DNA from: Pedobacter sp. Leaf216
GTDB lineage: Bacteria > Bacteroidota > Bacteroidia > Sphingobacteriales > Sphingobacteriaceae
DNA: 38,519 nt
NCBI RefSeq assembly: GCF_001421515.1
Contig: NZ_LMKM01000012.1
Location: forward strand, 488,528-527,046
Direction of reading: 5' to 3'
The first letter of the stretch is position 1; each line of letters starts with the position of its first letter. This document shows positions 1 to 9,613 of the stretch, piece after piece. Both the position numbers and the translations under genes were made by a program. The notes beneath the pieces were generated by a model, which worked only from the letters and a program-made list of their open reading frames with translations, made no database searches and had not been told where the DNA came from.

Positions 1-892
1 GAATGACGACCGTGTTTAAAATACCTACTAAAAGATTGTTTCGGCTCGCTCTGCCTCCAGCCATGCAAAGGGCGGAATTGGCGCAAGGCAAATTCAAAGA
101 TCTCTCCACTTCGCGTTGCTTCGGTCGAGATGACGACTCTATGCGTCTACTCTAATTTTCAAAGACAAACATGCGGGGTGATTTAATTTATAAAAAAATA
201 GCGATCGGTTTAAGATTCCCGCATGCGCGGGAATGACGACCGTGTTTAAAATACCTACTAAAAGATTGCTTCGGCTCGCTCGTACCCAGCCTTGCAAATG
301 ACGGATTTAACGCATTCCCTACATCATGCTATTTGCACCTCGCTATCTGAACCTTGCTTCCGGGCATAGGAAATGATGGAAGGAGAAAACGTTAAAGCTT
401 TATCGTTACCTTTTCCCTTCATCATTGTATTGAGGCAGCACACACTTTCCGCCCCCTTCGGCGGAACTTGTGCTGAGGACCAAAAAGCTTTAACGAATTT
501 ATCCGACATCAGTTCCAAGCCTTGATTTTTGGTTACCTTTTTATCAAGAAAAAGGTAAGAGCCCCATCGGTGGCGGCGAACCGAGGCAAGCACGAGCGGA
601 GCGAAAACATTACGATTCCCGCATGCGCGAGAATGACGACCGTAGTAGGAATTTACAACAAAAAGATTGTTTCGGCTCGCTCTGCCCCCAGCCTTGCAAA
701 GGACGGAATTGGCGCAAGGCAAATTCAAAGATCTCTCCACTTCGCGTTGCTTCGGTCGAGATGACGATTCTATGCGTCCACTCTAATTTTCAAAGACAAA
801 CATGCGAGGTGATTTAATTTATAAAAGCATAGCGATCGCTTTAAGATTCCCGCATGCGCGGGAATGACGACCGTGTTTAAAATACCTACTAA
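1..892. repeat. Repeat mosaic with a duplicated ~260-bp segment
   Basis: Positions 1-261 and about 631-892 are near-identical direct copies (offset 631 after a 1-nt indel near the left end), separated by about 370 bp of unrelated repeat-like DNA. Each copy contains a stretch ending in TCGAGATGACGA and finishes in the palindrome ATTCCCGCATGCGCGGGAAT at 215-234 and 846-865. A third palindrome copy with one arm mismatch is at 615-634. These look like dispersed REP-type intergenic repeats of Bacteroidota. Open reading frames here run through the repeats and have no recognisable domain, so I call no gene. Confidence 0.75.
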
Positions 893-905
893 GGTGCTGA
901 AGTAA

Positions 906-923
906 ATCCGATAGCTATCGGAT
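906..923. repeat. Perfect 18-nt palindrome
   Basis: ATCCGATAGCTATCGGAT is its own reverse complement. It sits inside a larger imperfect hairpin in which GCTGA just upstream pairs with TCAGC just downstream, followed by ATGACGA. It directly abuts the end of the second copy of the duplicated segment, so it is probably another unit of the same repeat mosaic and not an operator. No gene lies between it and the adhesin gene. Confidence 0.6.
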
Positions 924-979
924 CAGCATGACGATCGCGTTAAACATAGGGGCAAAAATAACCATCATAAGTGCATTTT

Positions 980-1062
980 ACTTTGAAACTCTCCTGCCAT
1001 GGGCAGCGACCAATCAAAGTTACTTTGAAACCTTCCTGCCGCGGGCAGGGACAAATCAAAGT
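980..1062. repeat. Two tandem 42-nt hairpin repeats
   Basis: Two units (980-1020 and 1022-1062) each begin with ACTTTGA and end with its complement TCAAAGT. Each has an inner CTGCC/GGCAG stem around a 2- to 3-nt loop. The units differ at only a few loop-proximal positions. The remaining DNA to the adhesin start at 1254 shows no coding sign and no clear TAnnTTTG promoter. Confidence 0.6.
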
Positions 1063-1253
1063 AAAATCGCCAAAATCAGCATTGATTCTATAATTACAAC
1101 CAAGATTCTAAGCCCGTTACGCTTGTACTTTCTCATTGTGCACACCCCTTTAAAAGCTGGCTCAATTATTTTCGAAAAAATAATGTACGTTTGTTTTCTA
1201 AAACGTTAGCCACTAAACAGTTTATTTGTATTTTGGCTGAACCAAACAAATTT

Positions 1254-4200
1254 ATGCGTCTCTCAAAACTTCTAGCCCTACTAGTTGGCTTATTTTTATT
1301 TAGCAATAGCTACGCTCAAACTTATGTGGTAACCAGTAATGCGGATAGCGGCCCTGGAACCTTAAGAGATGCCTTAACGCAAGCAGCGGTAGCAAACCGG
1401 GCTTCTACCTATACCATTAACTTTAATTTACCTGGTAGCCCAAGTGATAATGCAAACCGAACCATTAGGCTCCGTACTGCATTGCCCATCGTATCATCCA
1501 ATGTAGTAATTGATGGTACCTCTCAAACCGCCTGGCCCGCACTCGGCGTTTCGGGAGCTAAGGTAATTTTAGAACCGGAATATGCAAACACAACATTTTC
1601 TGGTTTAGTAATTGGGCAGGCATCCGATACTCAGGTTCAAACCACCGGTGTTGAAATTTATGGTTTATACATCCGAAATTTTGCAACCATTACCAATTTA
1701 CAGAATGTAAATACCGCCCAAGGATCAGGAATAGTAATTGATTACCGGGCAAATAATATTATCATCGGTGCTCCGGGAAAGGGAAATGTAATCGGTGGCA
1801 ATATTAATGGTATCGTTATCCGGAACAACTTTCCCTATTCCAATATAGCAGCAACCAGAATTAAGATCCAGTCGAATTTAATTGGAGTAATATATGATGG
1901 GATAACCCCTAACACCAACGTTTTCGGTATCTCGGCCAATTTGTACGATAGCGCGCTTGATGTTGGTGGCGACAGTGCCGGAGAAGGAAATGTAATTGCC
2001 GCAAACCGGATTAATCTCGACATTACCCGGTCATCATATTCTACCAATGCAAGGTTTGATGTTAACGTAATCAACAATAAAATCGGGGTTGATTATACTG
2101 GTAAAAAGGATTTCCATGAATTACCTATTTTTCTTTCTTCATCTTCATTAGAAATTGCCGGGTTAAAGGTTAATTCAATTAATACAGCACTTTACGTACG
2201 GAACAATATTATTGGTGGCAACAGAACAACAGGTGTTTCCATTACCAATTCAGATTTTGTTTTAACAGGCAATGCAATAGGTACTGATGCTGCCGGAACT
2301 GTGGTAATGGGCAACGGTATTGGGGTTAAAATAGAATCTGGTGCAGGTGGAACCATTGGCGGTGCTACCCCAGCTGAAGTAAACCTAATAGCCAACAACA
2401 ATTTCGGTGTCGAAACGGTATCATCAAAGCCGGTAAAAATTACCCGAAACAGTTTCTTTTGTAACAAAACATTCGGGATTGGAAAAACATTGTCCATTCT
2501 TCAACCCTATATCCAGGTACTGAAAAAAAGAAGTGATTATGTTTCGGGCAGGGCCACCCCAAATTCAGAAGTAGAGTTATTTTATACCGTAAACTGTCAG
2601 GGCATTTGCGAGGGTAAAACTTATATTGCAACGGTACAGGCAGGCAGCGATGGCCGATGGGAATACAATGGCAGCCTAAGTGGGATGGTTACCGCTACGG
2701 CAAGTTTATTAAATGCCACCACCTCTCCGTTTTCTACAGCAGAATTATTACCTAATGAAGCTATAGTGGAGCCGGTTACCTGTAATGCCAACGGATCAAT
2801 CACCATCCCTGAAGTGCGCGAAGGATTTACATTTACCTGGGTAAAGATAGAAACCGACGGTAGCCGTGTACCTAAAGGCAATACACAAAGCATTTCCAAT
2901 TTGGAGGTAGGTACTTATGAAGTAACTGTTGATGATGGATGTAAAGCATTTCCAACAGTGTTCATAATTAAAGACCAAAAATTAACAAAACCTACTATTA
3001 TACCTGTCAATCCAATCTGCGGACAAACATCTTTTACATTTACAGCCGAGGTTTTGAGGGGTAAAGGTGTTATAAAATACGAGTGGATAAATACCGCAAC
3101 AAGTGCTGTTGTAAGCAGAACAAACCCGGTAAATTTACCCGAAGGCACTTATTACGTAAAAGTATCAGATGAAGCTGCCTGTACACTAAATTCAGATCCG
3201 ATTACAGTTGCCAGAAAACCACAACCAAAAATTGGCAGTCCATCCAGAACAGTTTCTGCCGCTTGCGGAAAGGAAAACGGTTCTATTACAGGTATTACCA
3301 TTACCGATGCAACAGGTACATTAGGTTATAAATGGTTTAAGCGCGATCCAATTACCGGAGTTTTAGGTACAGATGTTGTATCAACAACCTTAGACCTTGA
3401 AAATGTTGGAGGTGGCAGCTATACACTATCTGTTTCCGATCAGGGCCAGTGTTCGCCTGTTACTGCAACTTTTTTTATCGGCACCTATAGCGATGTGGCC
3501 ATAAATGGTGGAGCAGTTACACCAGCAAGGTGCGGGGCCAACAATGGAATTATCGACGGGGTATCAATCACAAACGCCGATACGTACGAATGGTTAAGCC
3601 CAACTTTACAAAGCATAAAAAAAGGTTCCTATTCTCCAGGCATGTCTATTAAACTGATCGATCTTGCTCCGGGCACCTATACACTTAGAGCAAGCAATTC
3701 ATTATATACCTGTACTTTAGACAGAACTTACCGGGTAGATGCGCTAACCCCAACAATTTACACCTTTACACCAACGGTAAACAATACCACCTGCGAGTTG
3801 ATTAATGGCAGCATCAACCTTAATTTTAGCTCTACACTTCCAACATCGTTTAAATGGGTAGATGAGTCTGGCTCTACAGTGGCAGGCGCAACAAGAACAG
3901 GAAATATTATCGAGCTTAAAAATTTACCCGGAGGAAATTATAGGATGTTCGCTTATGATGTTAATAATTGCGAAACTATTTTAGGCCCATATCCGATCAA
4001 TGTTACGCCAAAATTAAACATCGTATCCAATACGGCAACTGTAATAAAAGATGGTTGTACCTTACAAAGAGGTTCTGTAAAAGGCATTCAGGTAATCGGC
4101 GGGATTCCTGCTTATGATTTTAAATGGATAAATGAAGCAGGAGAAGCAGTTCAGTATACGCAGGATCTGATTAATGTTGGTGCAGGCACATATCATTTAG

Positions 4201-4784
4201 AAGTTCGCGATAAAACAACATGCGGCTATGCAGTTAGTGAATCTTACACTGTGGTTGACGAACCTTTCAAAATTCTCACACCAATCATCAACGATCTCCG
4301 CGTTTGTTATGTATCTGATATCGTGCTGCCAGTAGTTGCTCCTGAAGAAGGCACCTACCAGTTATTCGAAAAAATCGACGATAGTAAGCCGTTTTTAGAA
4401 AGCAGTACCGGAATATTTAAGTTTAGGGTAGCCAAAACAGCCGATTATTTTGTAAGGAGAAAATTAGGATCCTGTACGAGCGAATTTGCAAAAGTACATG
4501 TAGAAGTAACGCACGACAACCTTGAAATAACCAATACCATGACACCAAATGGCGACGGTATGAATGATGTTTGGCAAGTAAGGGGTTTACCAGATTTTAA
4601 AGGTACAAACATTAAAATTTATACCCGTGGCGGTCAGTTGGTATTCGAATCAATCGGTAATTATACCAAACCATTTGATGGCCGTTTTAGAGGTAAAGAT
4701 TTACCTGCCGGGGTTTACTACTATGTGATTGATTTAAGGGCCGAATGTAAACCACTGGGTGGCAGCATAACACTATTGCGCTAA
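1254..4784 (+). CDS. Large T9SS-secreted surface adhesin with gliding-type (CHU_C) C-terminal domain
   Basis: I chose the ATG at 1254 over an upstream TTG at 1191 because it starts directly with a signal peptide (MRLSKLLALLVGLFLF, ending NSYAQ). This gives 1176 residues. Residues of about 20-440 read as a right-handed parallel beta-helix: NADSGPGTLRDAL near the start, then many N/G/I-rich turns such as GNVIGGN and NNIIGG. Residues of about 490-1080 are tandem SprB-like modules with the pattern NGSI, then a W, then GTYxxxVxD and GC. The last ~85 residues (TPNGDGMNDVW, then IYTRGGQLVFES, DGRFRGKDLPAGVYYY) match the gliding-motility-associated C-terminal domain, a type B T9SS sorting signal. In the family, such proteins are exported by type IX secretion with a SprF-like partner, and one lies convergently next door. 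Adhesin role is inferred; the ligand is unknown. Confidence 0.88.
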   Translation: MRLSKLLALLVGLFLFSNSYAQTYVVTSNADSGPGTLRDALTQAAVANRASTYTINFNLPGSPSDNANRTIRLRTALPIVSSNVVIDGTSQTAWPALGVSGAKVILEPEYANTTFSGLVIGQASDTQVQTTGVEIYGLYIRNFATITNLQNVNTAQGSGIVIDYRANNIIIGAPGKGNVIGGNINGIVIRNNFPYSNIAATRIKIQSNLIGVIYDGITPNTNVFGISANLYDSALDVGGDSAGEGNVIAANRINLDITRSSYSTNARFDVNVINNKIGVDYTGKKDFHELPIFLSSSSLEIAGLKVNSINTALYVRNNIIGGNRTTGVSITNSDFVLTGNAIGTDAAGTVVMGNGIGVKIESGAGGTIGGATPAEVNLIANNNFGVETVSSKPVKITRNSFFCNKTFGIGKTLSILQPYIQVLKKRSDYVSGRATPNSEVELFYTVNCQGICEGKTYIATVQAGSDGRWEYNGSLSGMVTATASLLNATTSPFSTAELLPNEAIVEPVTCNANGSITIPEVREGFTFTWVKIETDGSRVPKGNTQSISNLEVGTYEVTVDDGCKAFPTVFIIKDQKLTKPTIIPVNPICGQTSFTFTAEVLRGKGVIKYEWINTATSAVVSRTNPVNLPEGTYYVKVSDEAACTLNSDPITVARKPQPKIGSPSRTVSAACGKENGSITGITITDATGTLGYKWFKRDPITGVLGTDVVSTTLDLENVGGGSYTLSVSDQGQCSPVTATFFIGTYSDVAINGGAVTPARCGANNGIIDGVSITNADTYEWLSPTLQSIKKGSYSPGMSIKLIDLAPGTYTLRASNSLYTCTLDRTYRVDALTPTIYTFTPTVNNTTCELINGSINLNFSSTLPTSFKWVDESGSTVAGATRTGNIIELKNLPGGNYRMFAYDVNNCETILGPYPINVTPKLNIVSNTATVIKDGCTLQRGSVKGIQVIGGIPAYDFKWINEAGEAVQYTQDLINVGAGTYHLEVRDKTTCGYAVSESYTVVDEPFKILTPIINDLRVCYVSDIVLPVVAPEEGTYQLFEKIDDSKPFLESSTGIFKFRVAKTADYFVRRKLGSCTSEFAKVHVEVTHDNLEITNTMTPNGDGMNDVWQVRGLPDFKGTNIKIYTRGGQLVFESIGNYTKPFDGRFRGKDLPAGVYYYVIDLRAECKPLGGSITLLR

Positions 4785-5791
4785 AACTGCCTGCTCGGAC
4801 AAGCCACCTGGTAACGGTTATTTAATAAAATACCGAGTACAATTTCGTGCGTGCCGTTATTTACCGAGCGTAAGCCTGATGTATTTACATCATAAGAGTA
4901 ACTCAGGTTTACCAATGATGCAACATTAAATCCCGCCAGCAGCGAAAAAGAATCGTTGTTACGGAAACTCGTGCCAACCCAAAACTTATCTTTATAGGCA
5001 AACTTTAAATTGGCATCAAATGTAGCAGGCGAGTTTGCCCAATAGGTAATCAATGCCGATGGGATCATCGCTATATCTTCATCCAGAAATATCTTATAAC
5101 CTGCTGTTCCATAAAAGGTAGCAGCCTGGTAGGCATCTGTTTTAACCTTATCGTTTACGATGGCACTTTTGCTACCAATTAATTGCTTTGCAGATACACC
5201 AGCAAAAAACCTTGGGCTGTATAACCAAACACCGGCACCAATATCCGGTCTTATTTTATTGTTATAATCAGCAGAAAACAATGGATCTCCAGATTCGTCG
5301 GCAATAATACCACGAACATCAACACTGATTGATTTAAAGCCACCCGATAAGCCCAATGATAAATTTACTTCGTTGGTAAGGCCAAGATGATAGGCATACG
5401 TTACATTTACGTTCGTTTGTCGCACCAAACCGGCCTTATCCGTCATGGCTACCAATCCAATTCCATGATGGGGCTCTGCTGCTGTATAATTATTTACATA
5501 ACTTCTGCTCATCGGGTTTTCGCCATTTCCGGCAAATGAATTTACATTGCTTCGAACAAAATCTTCACCAATGGCCGTACTTAAAGAAAGGTATTGAGTG
5601 CTTGGAGCACCTTCTAAACCGCTCCACTGCTTACGTAAACCCAATTTAAGGTCAGTATAATTATCTATCCCAGCCAAGGCAGGATTTAGGAGGATATTAT
5701 TAAAAATATATTGTGTACTCCGTGGGATTTCCTGTCCGTAGCCAGAAAAATACAGACAAGCGAACAGAGAGAGCGTGTAAAAAAATTTCAT
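4781..5791 (-). CDS. PorP/SprF family type IX secretion outer-membrane protein
   Basis: 336 residues with a signal peptide (MKFFYTLSLFACLYFSGYGQ) and the family's opening signature (PRSTQYIFNNILLNPALAG, then LRKQWSGLEGAPSTQYLS). The rest alternates like a 14-strand beta barrel, with a conserved HHGIGLVAMTDKAG segment. SprF in Flavobacterium is needed for secretion of SprB, which carries the same type of C-terminal domain as the neighbouring adhesin, so this is probably its dedicated partner. The two genes converge and their stop codons overlap by 4 bp, which is unusual because sprB- and sprF-like genes are usually co-directional. It could instead serve other type B substrates in the genome. 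Confidence 0.88.
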   Translation of the reverse strand: MKFFYTLSLFACLYFSGYGQEIPRSTQYIFNNILLNPALAGIDNYTDLKLGLRKQWSGLEGAPSTQYLSLSTAIGEDFVRSNVNSFAGNGENPMSRSYVNNYTAAEPHHGIGLVAMTDKAGLVRQTNVNVTYAYHLGLTNEVNLSLGLSGGFKSISVDVRGIIADESGDPLFSADYNNKIRPDIGAGVWLYSPRFFAGVSAKQLIGSKSAIVNDKVKTDAYQAATFYGTAGYKIFLDEDIAMIPSALITYWANSPATFDANLKFAYKDKFWVGTSFRNNDSFSLLAGFNVASLVNLSYSYDVNTSGLRSVNNGTHEIVLGILLNNRYQVACPSRQF

Positions 5792-6132
5792 TTAAACTAT
5801 TGTGATGCGTTAATTGATTGATGCTAAAAACTGATCAATACAAGGGCTAAGATAATAAGTTGTAGCCAATTATAAAGTATTTAATATTTATGTGTGCAAT
5901 TCCTTTTCACAGGTAACCAAAACAAGCTGGCAACATCAAATTGATGTGTAAATTGAGCAACGCAAATCATTAAGGTTGTTTAAAGCATTTTCTGATTGGG
6001 TATTTTTAAAATTAGACAAAAAAAATGCTGCTTTTTTATCTCAAAAACAGCTGTTTCTTTTGATGTGACTTCAAAATATTGTAAGTTTAAAGTTTTTTAA
6101 GCGCTTAGCTTGCAAAAATTTTAAACCAATCA
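5792..6132. other. Divergent intergenic region, no gene
   Basis: 341 bp separating the divergent PorP/SprF and SNF2 genes. It is AT-rich, with no ORF of note and no strong hairpin. The only signal I can support is the candidate SNF2 promoter near its right end. I see no clear -7 element for the porP/sprF gene. Confidence 0.5.
6060..6089 (+). promoter_or_regulatory. Candidate promoter of the SNF2 helicase gene
   Basis: TTG at 6060-6062 is followed after exactly 19 nt by TAAGTTTA at 6082-6089. This matches the Bacteroidota -33/-7 consensus (TTG, N19, TAnnTTTG) at all but the last base. Predicted transcription start is about 6094, leaving an untranslated leader of roughly 40 nt. Confidence 0.4.
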
Positions 6133-9024
6133 ATGTTACGTGTCGATAGTTCTAAAGCCTGTAAAGTGGTGTACTCTTTGTGCAAGCATGAGTATTTGGG
6201 CTACTTAATTGAACCACACGTAGTTCAGCTTAACCCACAAGGAGATTTTTCTTTTACTTACCAGAGAATTTTTACCCATACAGCAGAAGAATTTAATGCC
6301 TGTTTAAGTGAAATTGATTATAAGCTGATTAAAATTTTAGACGATATTGAGCAGGATTCGCTGATTAAAAAATATTATAAAAAGCTGATCAGACCGACAG
6401 AGTTCTTTACCAAAATTTTCGACGATAAGTTTTATGAGAGCGTCCGCCCAAAAATTGAAAAAAAACTTGCCGAGGCTTTAGAAATATTAAAGGTTAAAAA
6501 TGAGCTTTATGTAATGGATAAAGATGGCTGGCCGGTAGAACGCAAAATTGAACTTGCGGCCGAACCTGCTTCGATTCTTTTTCATTTCAGGAGAAACGAA
6601 ACCGAAACAAGGTACTTTCCCACCATTAAATATCAAAACCTGCGCATCGAATTTATGTTTAAAGAAGCGCAGATCATCAGCAACAAACCCGCATGGTTGC
6701 TACTAAATGATGTTTTGTACTTTTTTGATCAGGATATTGAAGGCAAAAAACTGCAGCCGTTTTTAAATAAACGTTTCATTGCCATACCAAAAGCCACCGA
6801 AGCCACTTATTTCGAAAAATTTGTTGCCCCGTTAATTGAGAAACACCATGTTTACGCAGAGGGATTCGAAATTAGAACAGAACAATTTGAGGCCGTTCCT
6901 GTAATTAATGTTTTATATGTTGATGGTGGTCTTTCTCAAATCCAACTGTACTTTAAATATGGCGAATATACTTTCCCTGTAGAAAATGCACACAAAGTAA
7001 CCGTACGTTTAGAAAAAACAGCCGATAACTATATTTTCCACCGGGTAAAACGCTCAGCAGAATGGGAGAAAAAACAATTTAACTTACTGCTGTCACTTGG
7101 TTTAAAAAAAACAAGTGCACTTTTCAGTAACCTTGAGGTGGCTGCCCCGGATGAAAATCCCAGTTATGGAGCCATTAACTGGGTAAACGAGCATATCGAA
7201 ATTTTACAGGCATCAGGCTTTGAAATTGAACAGGCAACCGGACAGAAAAAATTTGTACTCGGGGCAAGTAAAATCGACCTTGAAGTTAAAGAAGGTAACG
7301 ATTGGTTTGACATTAATGCCGTAGTTTGGTTTGGGAAATACCAAATTCCTTTTCTATCGTTAAAACAACACATCCTTCATAAAAAACGCGAATTTTTATT
7401 GCCTGATGGCGAAGTAGCCATTATTCCTGATAAATGGTTTACCCAATATGGCAGCTTGTTCAGTTTGGCAGAAGCAGGAAAAACATTAAAATTAAAGAAA
7501 CACCATATTGGCCTGATCAACGATCTGGCCGAAGACAGTTTGGCAAATGTTACGCTCGAACGCAAGCTTCAACGCTTATCTGATTTTGAAGATATTGCCG
7601 ATACACAGATGCCTGTTCACTTTAAAGGCAGTTTACGCGATTACCAAAAGGCCGGCTATAACTGGTTCAGCTTTTTACGCGAATATAATTTTGGCGGCTG
7701 TTTAGCTGATGATATGGGTTTGGGTAAAACCATCCAAACACTGGCCATGCTTCAAAAAGTTAAAGAAGACGACCAGTTATTGGGTATTCAAACCACATCA
7801 TTAATCGTAATGCCAACTTCTTTAATATATAACTGGCTAACAGAAGCGAAAAAATTTACCCCAAAACTTAAAATACTGGCGCATACAGGCACAAATCGAA
7901 ATAAGGATGTGGCCAATTTTGCCAATTATGATATCATTATTACCACCTACGGTGTAACCAGGGTTGATGTAGATGAACTAAAAAACTTTTATTTCAACTA
8001 CATTATTCTCGATGAAAGTCAGAACATTAAAAACCCTGCATCGAAATCATTTAAAGCGGTTAGAAGTTTAAAATCGAGGCATAAACTAATTTTAAGTGGT
8101 ACACCTGTAGAAAATTCGGTAAGCGATTTATGGTCGCAGTTAACATTTTTAAATCCTGGTTTGTTGGGTACGCAAGCATTCTTTTACGAAGAATATGTAC
8201 AGGCGATAGAGAAGAAAAAAGACGAAGAAAAAGCGCGTAAACTACAATCGATCATTAAACCTTTTGTGCTCCGCAGAACGAAAGAACAAGTGGCCGCAGA
8301 GTTGCCTCCTAAAACCGAGCAGGTTATTTATTGCGACATGAGTGAAGATCAGGCAGCATATTACGAAAAAACCAAATCAGCCTACCGGAATGATCTGCTG
8401 CAAAGCATGGATGATGGAACTTTTGCACAAAAACAAGTTCAGCTTTTACAGGGATTAACCGCCTTACGCCAATTGGCCAATCACCCGGTAATGATCGATG
8501 GAGAATATATATCAGATTCAGGAAAGTTTGAAAACGTGATTCATACGTTAGATAATGTGCTTAAAGGCGGACATAAGGTGCTGGTATTTTCGCAGTTTGT
8601 AAAACATCTTGATATTTTTAAAAAGCATTTTGAATCAGAAAATATTCCTTTTGCCTATTTAGATGGCTCAACCCGTAACCGTGGAGAAATTGTTTCCGAA
8701 TTTCAGCAAAATACCGAATTAAAGGTTTTCCTGATCTCCATAAAAGCAGGTGGTGTAGGTTTAAACTTAACGCAGGCTGATTATGTTTTCATTCTCGATC
8801 CATGGTGGAACCCTGCGGTAGAACAGCAGGCCATTGACAGAACGCACCGTATCGGTCAGGATAAAAAGGTTTTTATCTATAAATTTATTGCTAAAGATAC
8901 TGTTGAAGAGAAAATTCTTGCGCTGCAAAACCGCAAAAAATCGTTGGCAAGTTCTTTAATCACCACAGAAGAGAGTTTCTTTAAATCGCTGAGTAAGGAT
9001 GATATTAGGGATATATTAAATTAA
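6133..9024 (+). CDS. SNF2-family DEAD/DEAH-box helicase (RapA/HepA-like)
   Basis: 963 residues. The C-terminal half is a complete SNF2 ATPase: motif I LADDMGLGKT (Walker lysine K532), motif II DESQ at 627-630 in place of DEAH, motif III LSGTPVENS, motif IV VFSQFVKHL, motif V KAGGVGLNL and motif VI DRTHRIGQ. The N-terminal ~480 residues have no motif I can name beyond the long N-terminal region usual in bacterial SNF2 proteins of this size. Family members translocate on double-stranded DNA and remodel protein-DNA complexes such as stalled RNA polymerase; the target here cannot be read from the sequence. The gene is monocistronic, with no methyltransferase or nuclease neighbour that would suggest a DISARM-type or other defence island. 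Confidence 0.92.
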   Translation: MLRVDSSKACKVVYSLCKHEYLGYLIEPHVVQLNPQGDFSFTYQRIFTHTAEEFNACLSEIDYKLIKILDDIEQDSLIKKYYKKLIRPTEFFTKIFDDKFYESVRPKIEKKLAEALEILKVKNELYVMDKDGWPVERKIELAAEPASILFHFRRNETETRYFPTIKYQNLRIEFMFKEAQIISNKPAWLLLNDVLYFFDQDIEGKKLQPFLNKRFIAIPKATEATYFEKFVAPLIEKHHVYAEGFEIRTEQFEAVPVINVLYVDGGLSQIQLYFKYGEYTFPVENAHKVTVRLEKTADNYIFHRVKRSAEWEKKQFNLLLSLGLKKTSALFSNLEVAAPDENPSYGAINWVNEHIEILQASGFEIEQATGQKKFVLGASKIDLEVKEGNDWFDINAVVWFGKYQIPFLSLKQHILHKKREFLLPDGEVAIIPDKWFTQYGSLFSLAEAGKTLKLKKHHIGLINDLAEDSLANVTLERKLQRLSDFEDIADTQMPVHFKGSLRDYQKAGYNWFSFLREYNFGGCLADDMGLGKTIQTLAMLQKVKEDDQLLGIQTTSLIVMPTSLIYNWLTEAKKFTPKLKILAHTGTNRNKDVANFANYDIIITTYGVTRVDVDELKNFYFNYIILDESQNIKNPASKSFKAVRSLKSRHKLILSGTPVENSVSDLWSQLTFLNPGLLGTQAFFYEEYVQAIEKKKDEEKARKLQSIIKPFVLRRTKEQVAAELPPKTEQVIYCDMSEDQAAYYEKTKSAYRNDLLQSMDDGTFAQKQVQLLQGLTALRQLANHPVMIDGEYISDSGKFENVIHTLDNVLKGGHKVLVFSQFVKHLDIFKKHFESENIPFAYLDGSTRNRGEIVSEFQQNTELKVFLISIKAGGVGLNLTQADYVFILDPWWNPAVEQQAIDRTHRIGQDKKVFIYKFIAKDTVEEKILALQNRKKSLASSLITTEESFFKSLSKDDIRDILN

Positions 9025-9029
9025 TTTTT

Positions 9030-9157
9030 TTGCCACGGTCCATTTGGAGTTGAGTTGAAAAGCTATTTTAAACCACACATAGCAAACTTCAAACTGTAAT
9101 ATTAGAAATCAAATCCAAAAGTGGTATCAAAGCATATACCCCCCCCTTCCGTGGCAA
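9030..9157. repeat. Widely spaced inverted repeat TTGCCACGG/CCGTGGCAA
   Basis: TTGCCACGG at 9030-9038 and its complement at 9149-9157 bracket about 110 bp of AT-rich DNA that contains a run of eight C residues. The same TTTTTTGCCACGGA motif recurs at about 18620-18640, so this is probably a degenerate dispersed repeat. It lies between the SNF2 and DUF2892 genes and might act as a weak terminator. Confidence 0.4.
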
Positions 9158-9230
9158 CATTATTTTAAATTTCTTTTCAAAACTCATTCCTTATTTACTT
9201 GTTATACAGTAGAACATAAATACTAACATT

Positions 9231-9548
9231 ATGACAAATCAAGATTTTAATACAGCAGTAAATAACGTTAAAGAAGCCTGGAAGTATCCAGAGTTGTTTC
9301 AAAACGTATCAAAATCCGAGCGTTGGCTATCTGGCGCAGCTGGTACATACCTTCTTTTTAAAGGAATCACTGGCATATTTTCACACCCGGTTATTGGTTT
9401 AACAGGTGCCGCAATTGGAGCAGGCTTACTATATCGTGGTATAACGGGTTATTGCCCTATGCGCGATTTGGCAGAGCAAAGACAAGAAGAAATAGCCCCT
9501 GATGAGGTGATTGTAAGTGAAACCTACGTTGTTGACGATTTGGGGTAA
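9231..9548 (+). CDS. DUF2892 (YgaP-type transmembrane domain) membrane protein
   Basis: 105 residues with the DUF2892 pattern: NVSKSERWLSGAAGTYLLF leading into a first hydrophobic helix (about 32-50), a second helix (about 54-74) and the typical ending YRGITGYCPM. The C-terminal tail is acidic. In YgaP the equivalent helices anchor a rhodanese domain; here they stand alone, so no enzymatic function can be assigned. The DUF1080 gene follows after 65 bp on the same strand and may be co-transcribed. Confidence 0.8.
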   Translation: MTNQDFNTAVNNVKEAWKYPELFQNVSKSERWLSGAAGTYLLFKGITGIFSHPVIGLTGAAIGAGLLYRGITGYCPMRDLAEQRQEEIAPDEVIVSETYVVDDLG

Positions 9549-9613
9549 AATTTTAAATACGAAATTTCCATTTCTTAATAAACTGGTTAACTTTAAAAAG
9601 TTAAACCACAATT

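Noticed and set aside
324..817. ORFs of 60-138 codons on both strands in the left repeat region
   Set aside because: They run through duplicated repeat DNA, overlap each other on opposite strands and show no domain, signal peptide or start context. The coding potential is a by-product of the repeats.
928..1209. A 93-codon plus-strand ORF
   Set aside because: It is built from the two 42-nt hairpin repeats (the protein repeats a similar stretch twice) and has no recognisable fold.
6133..9024. SNF2 helicase as part of a DISARM-like or other phage defence system
   Set aside because: Neighbours are a PorP/SprF protein and a DUF2892 protein. No methyltransferase, PLD nuclease, DUF1998 or other defence gene accompanies it.
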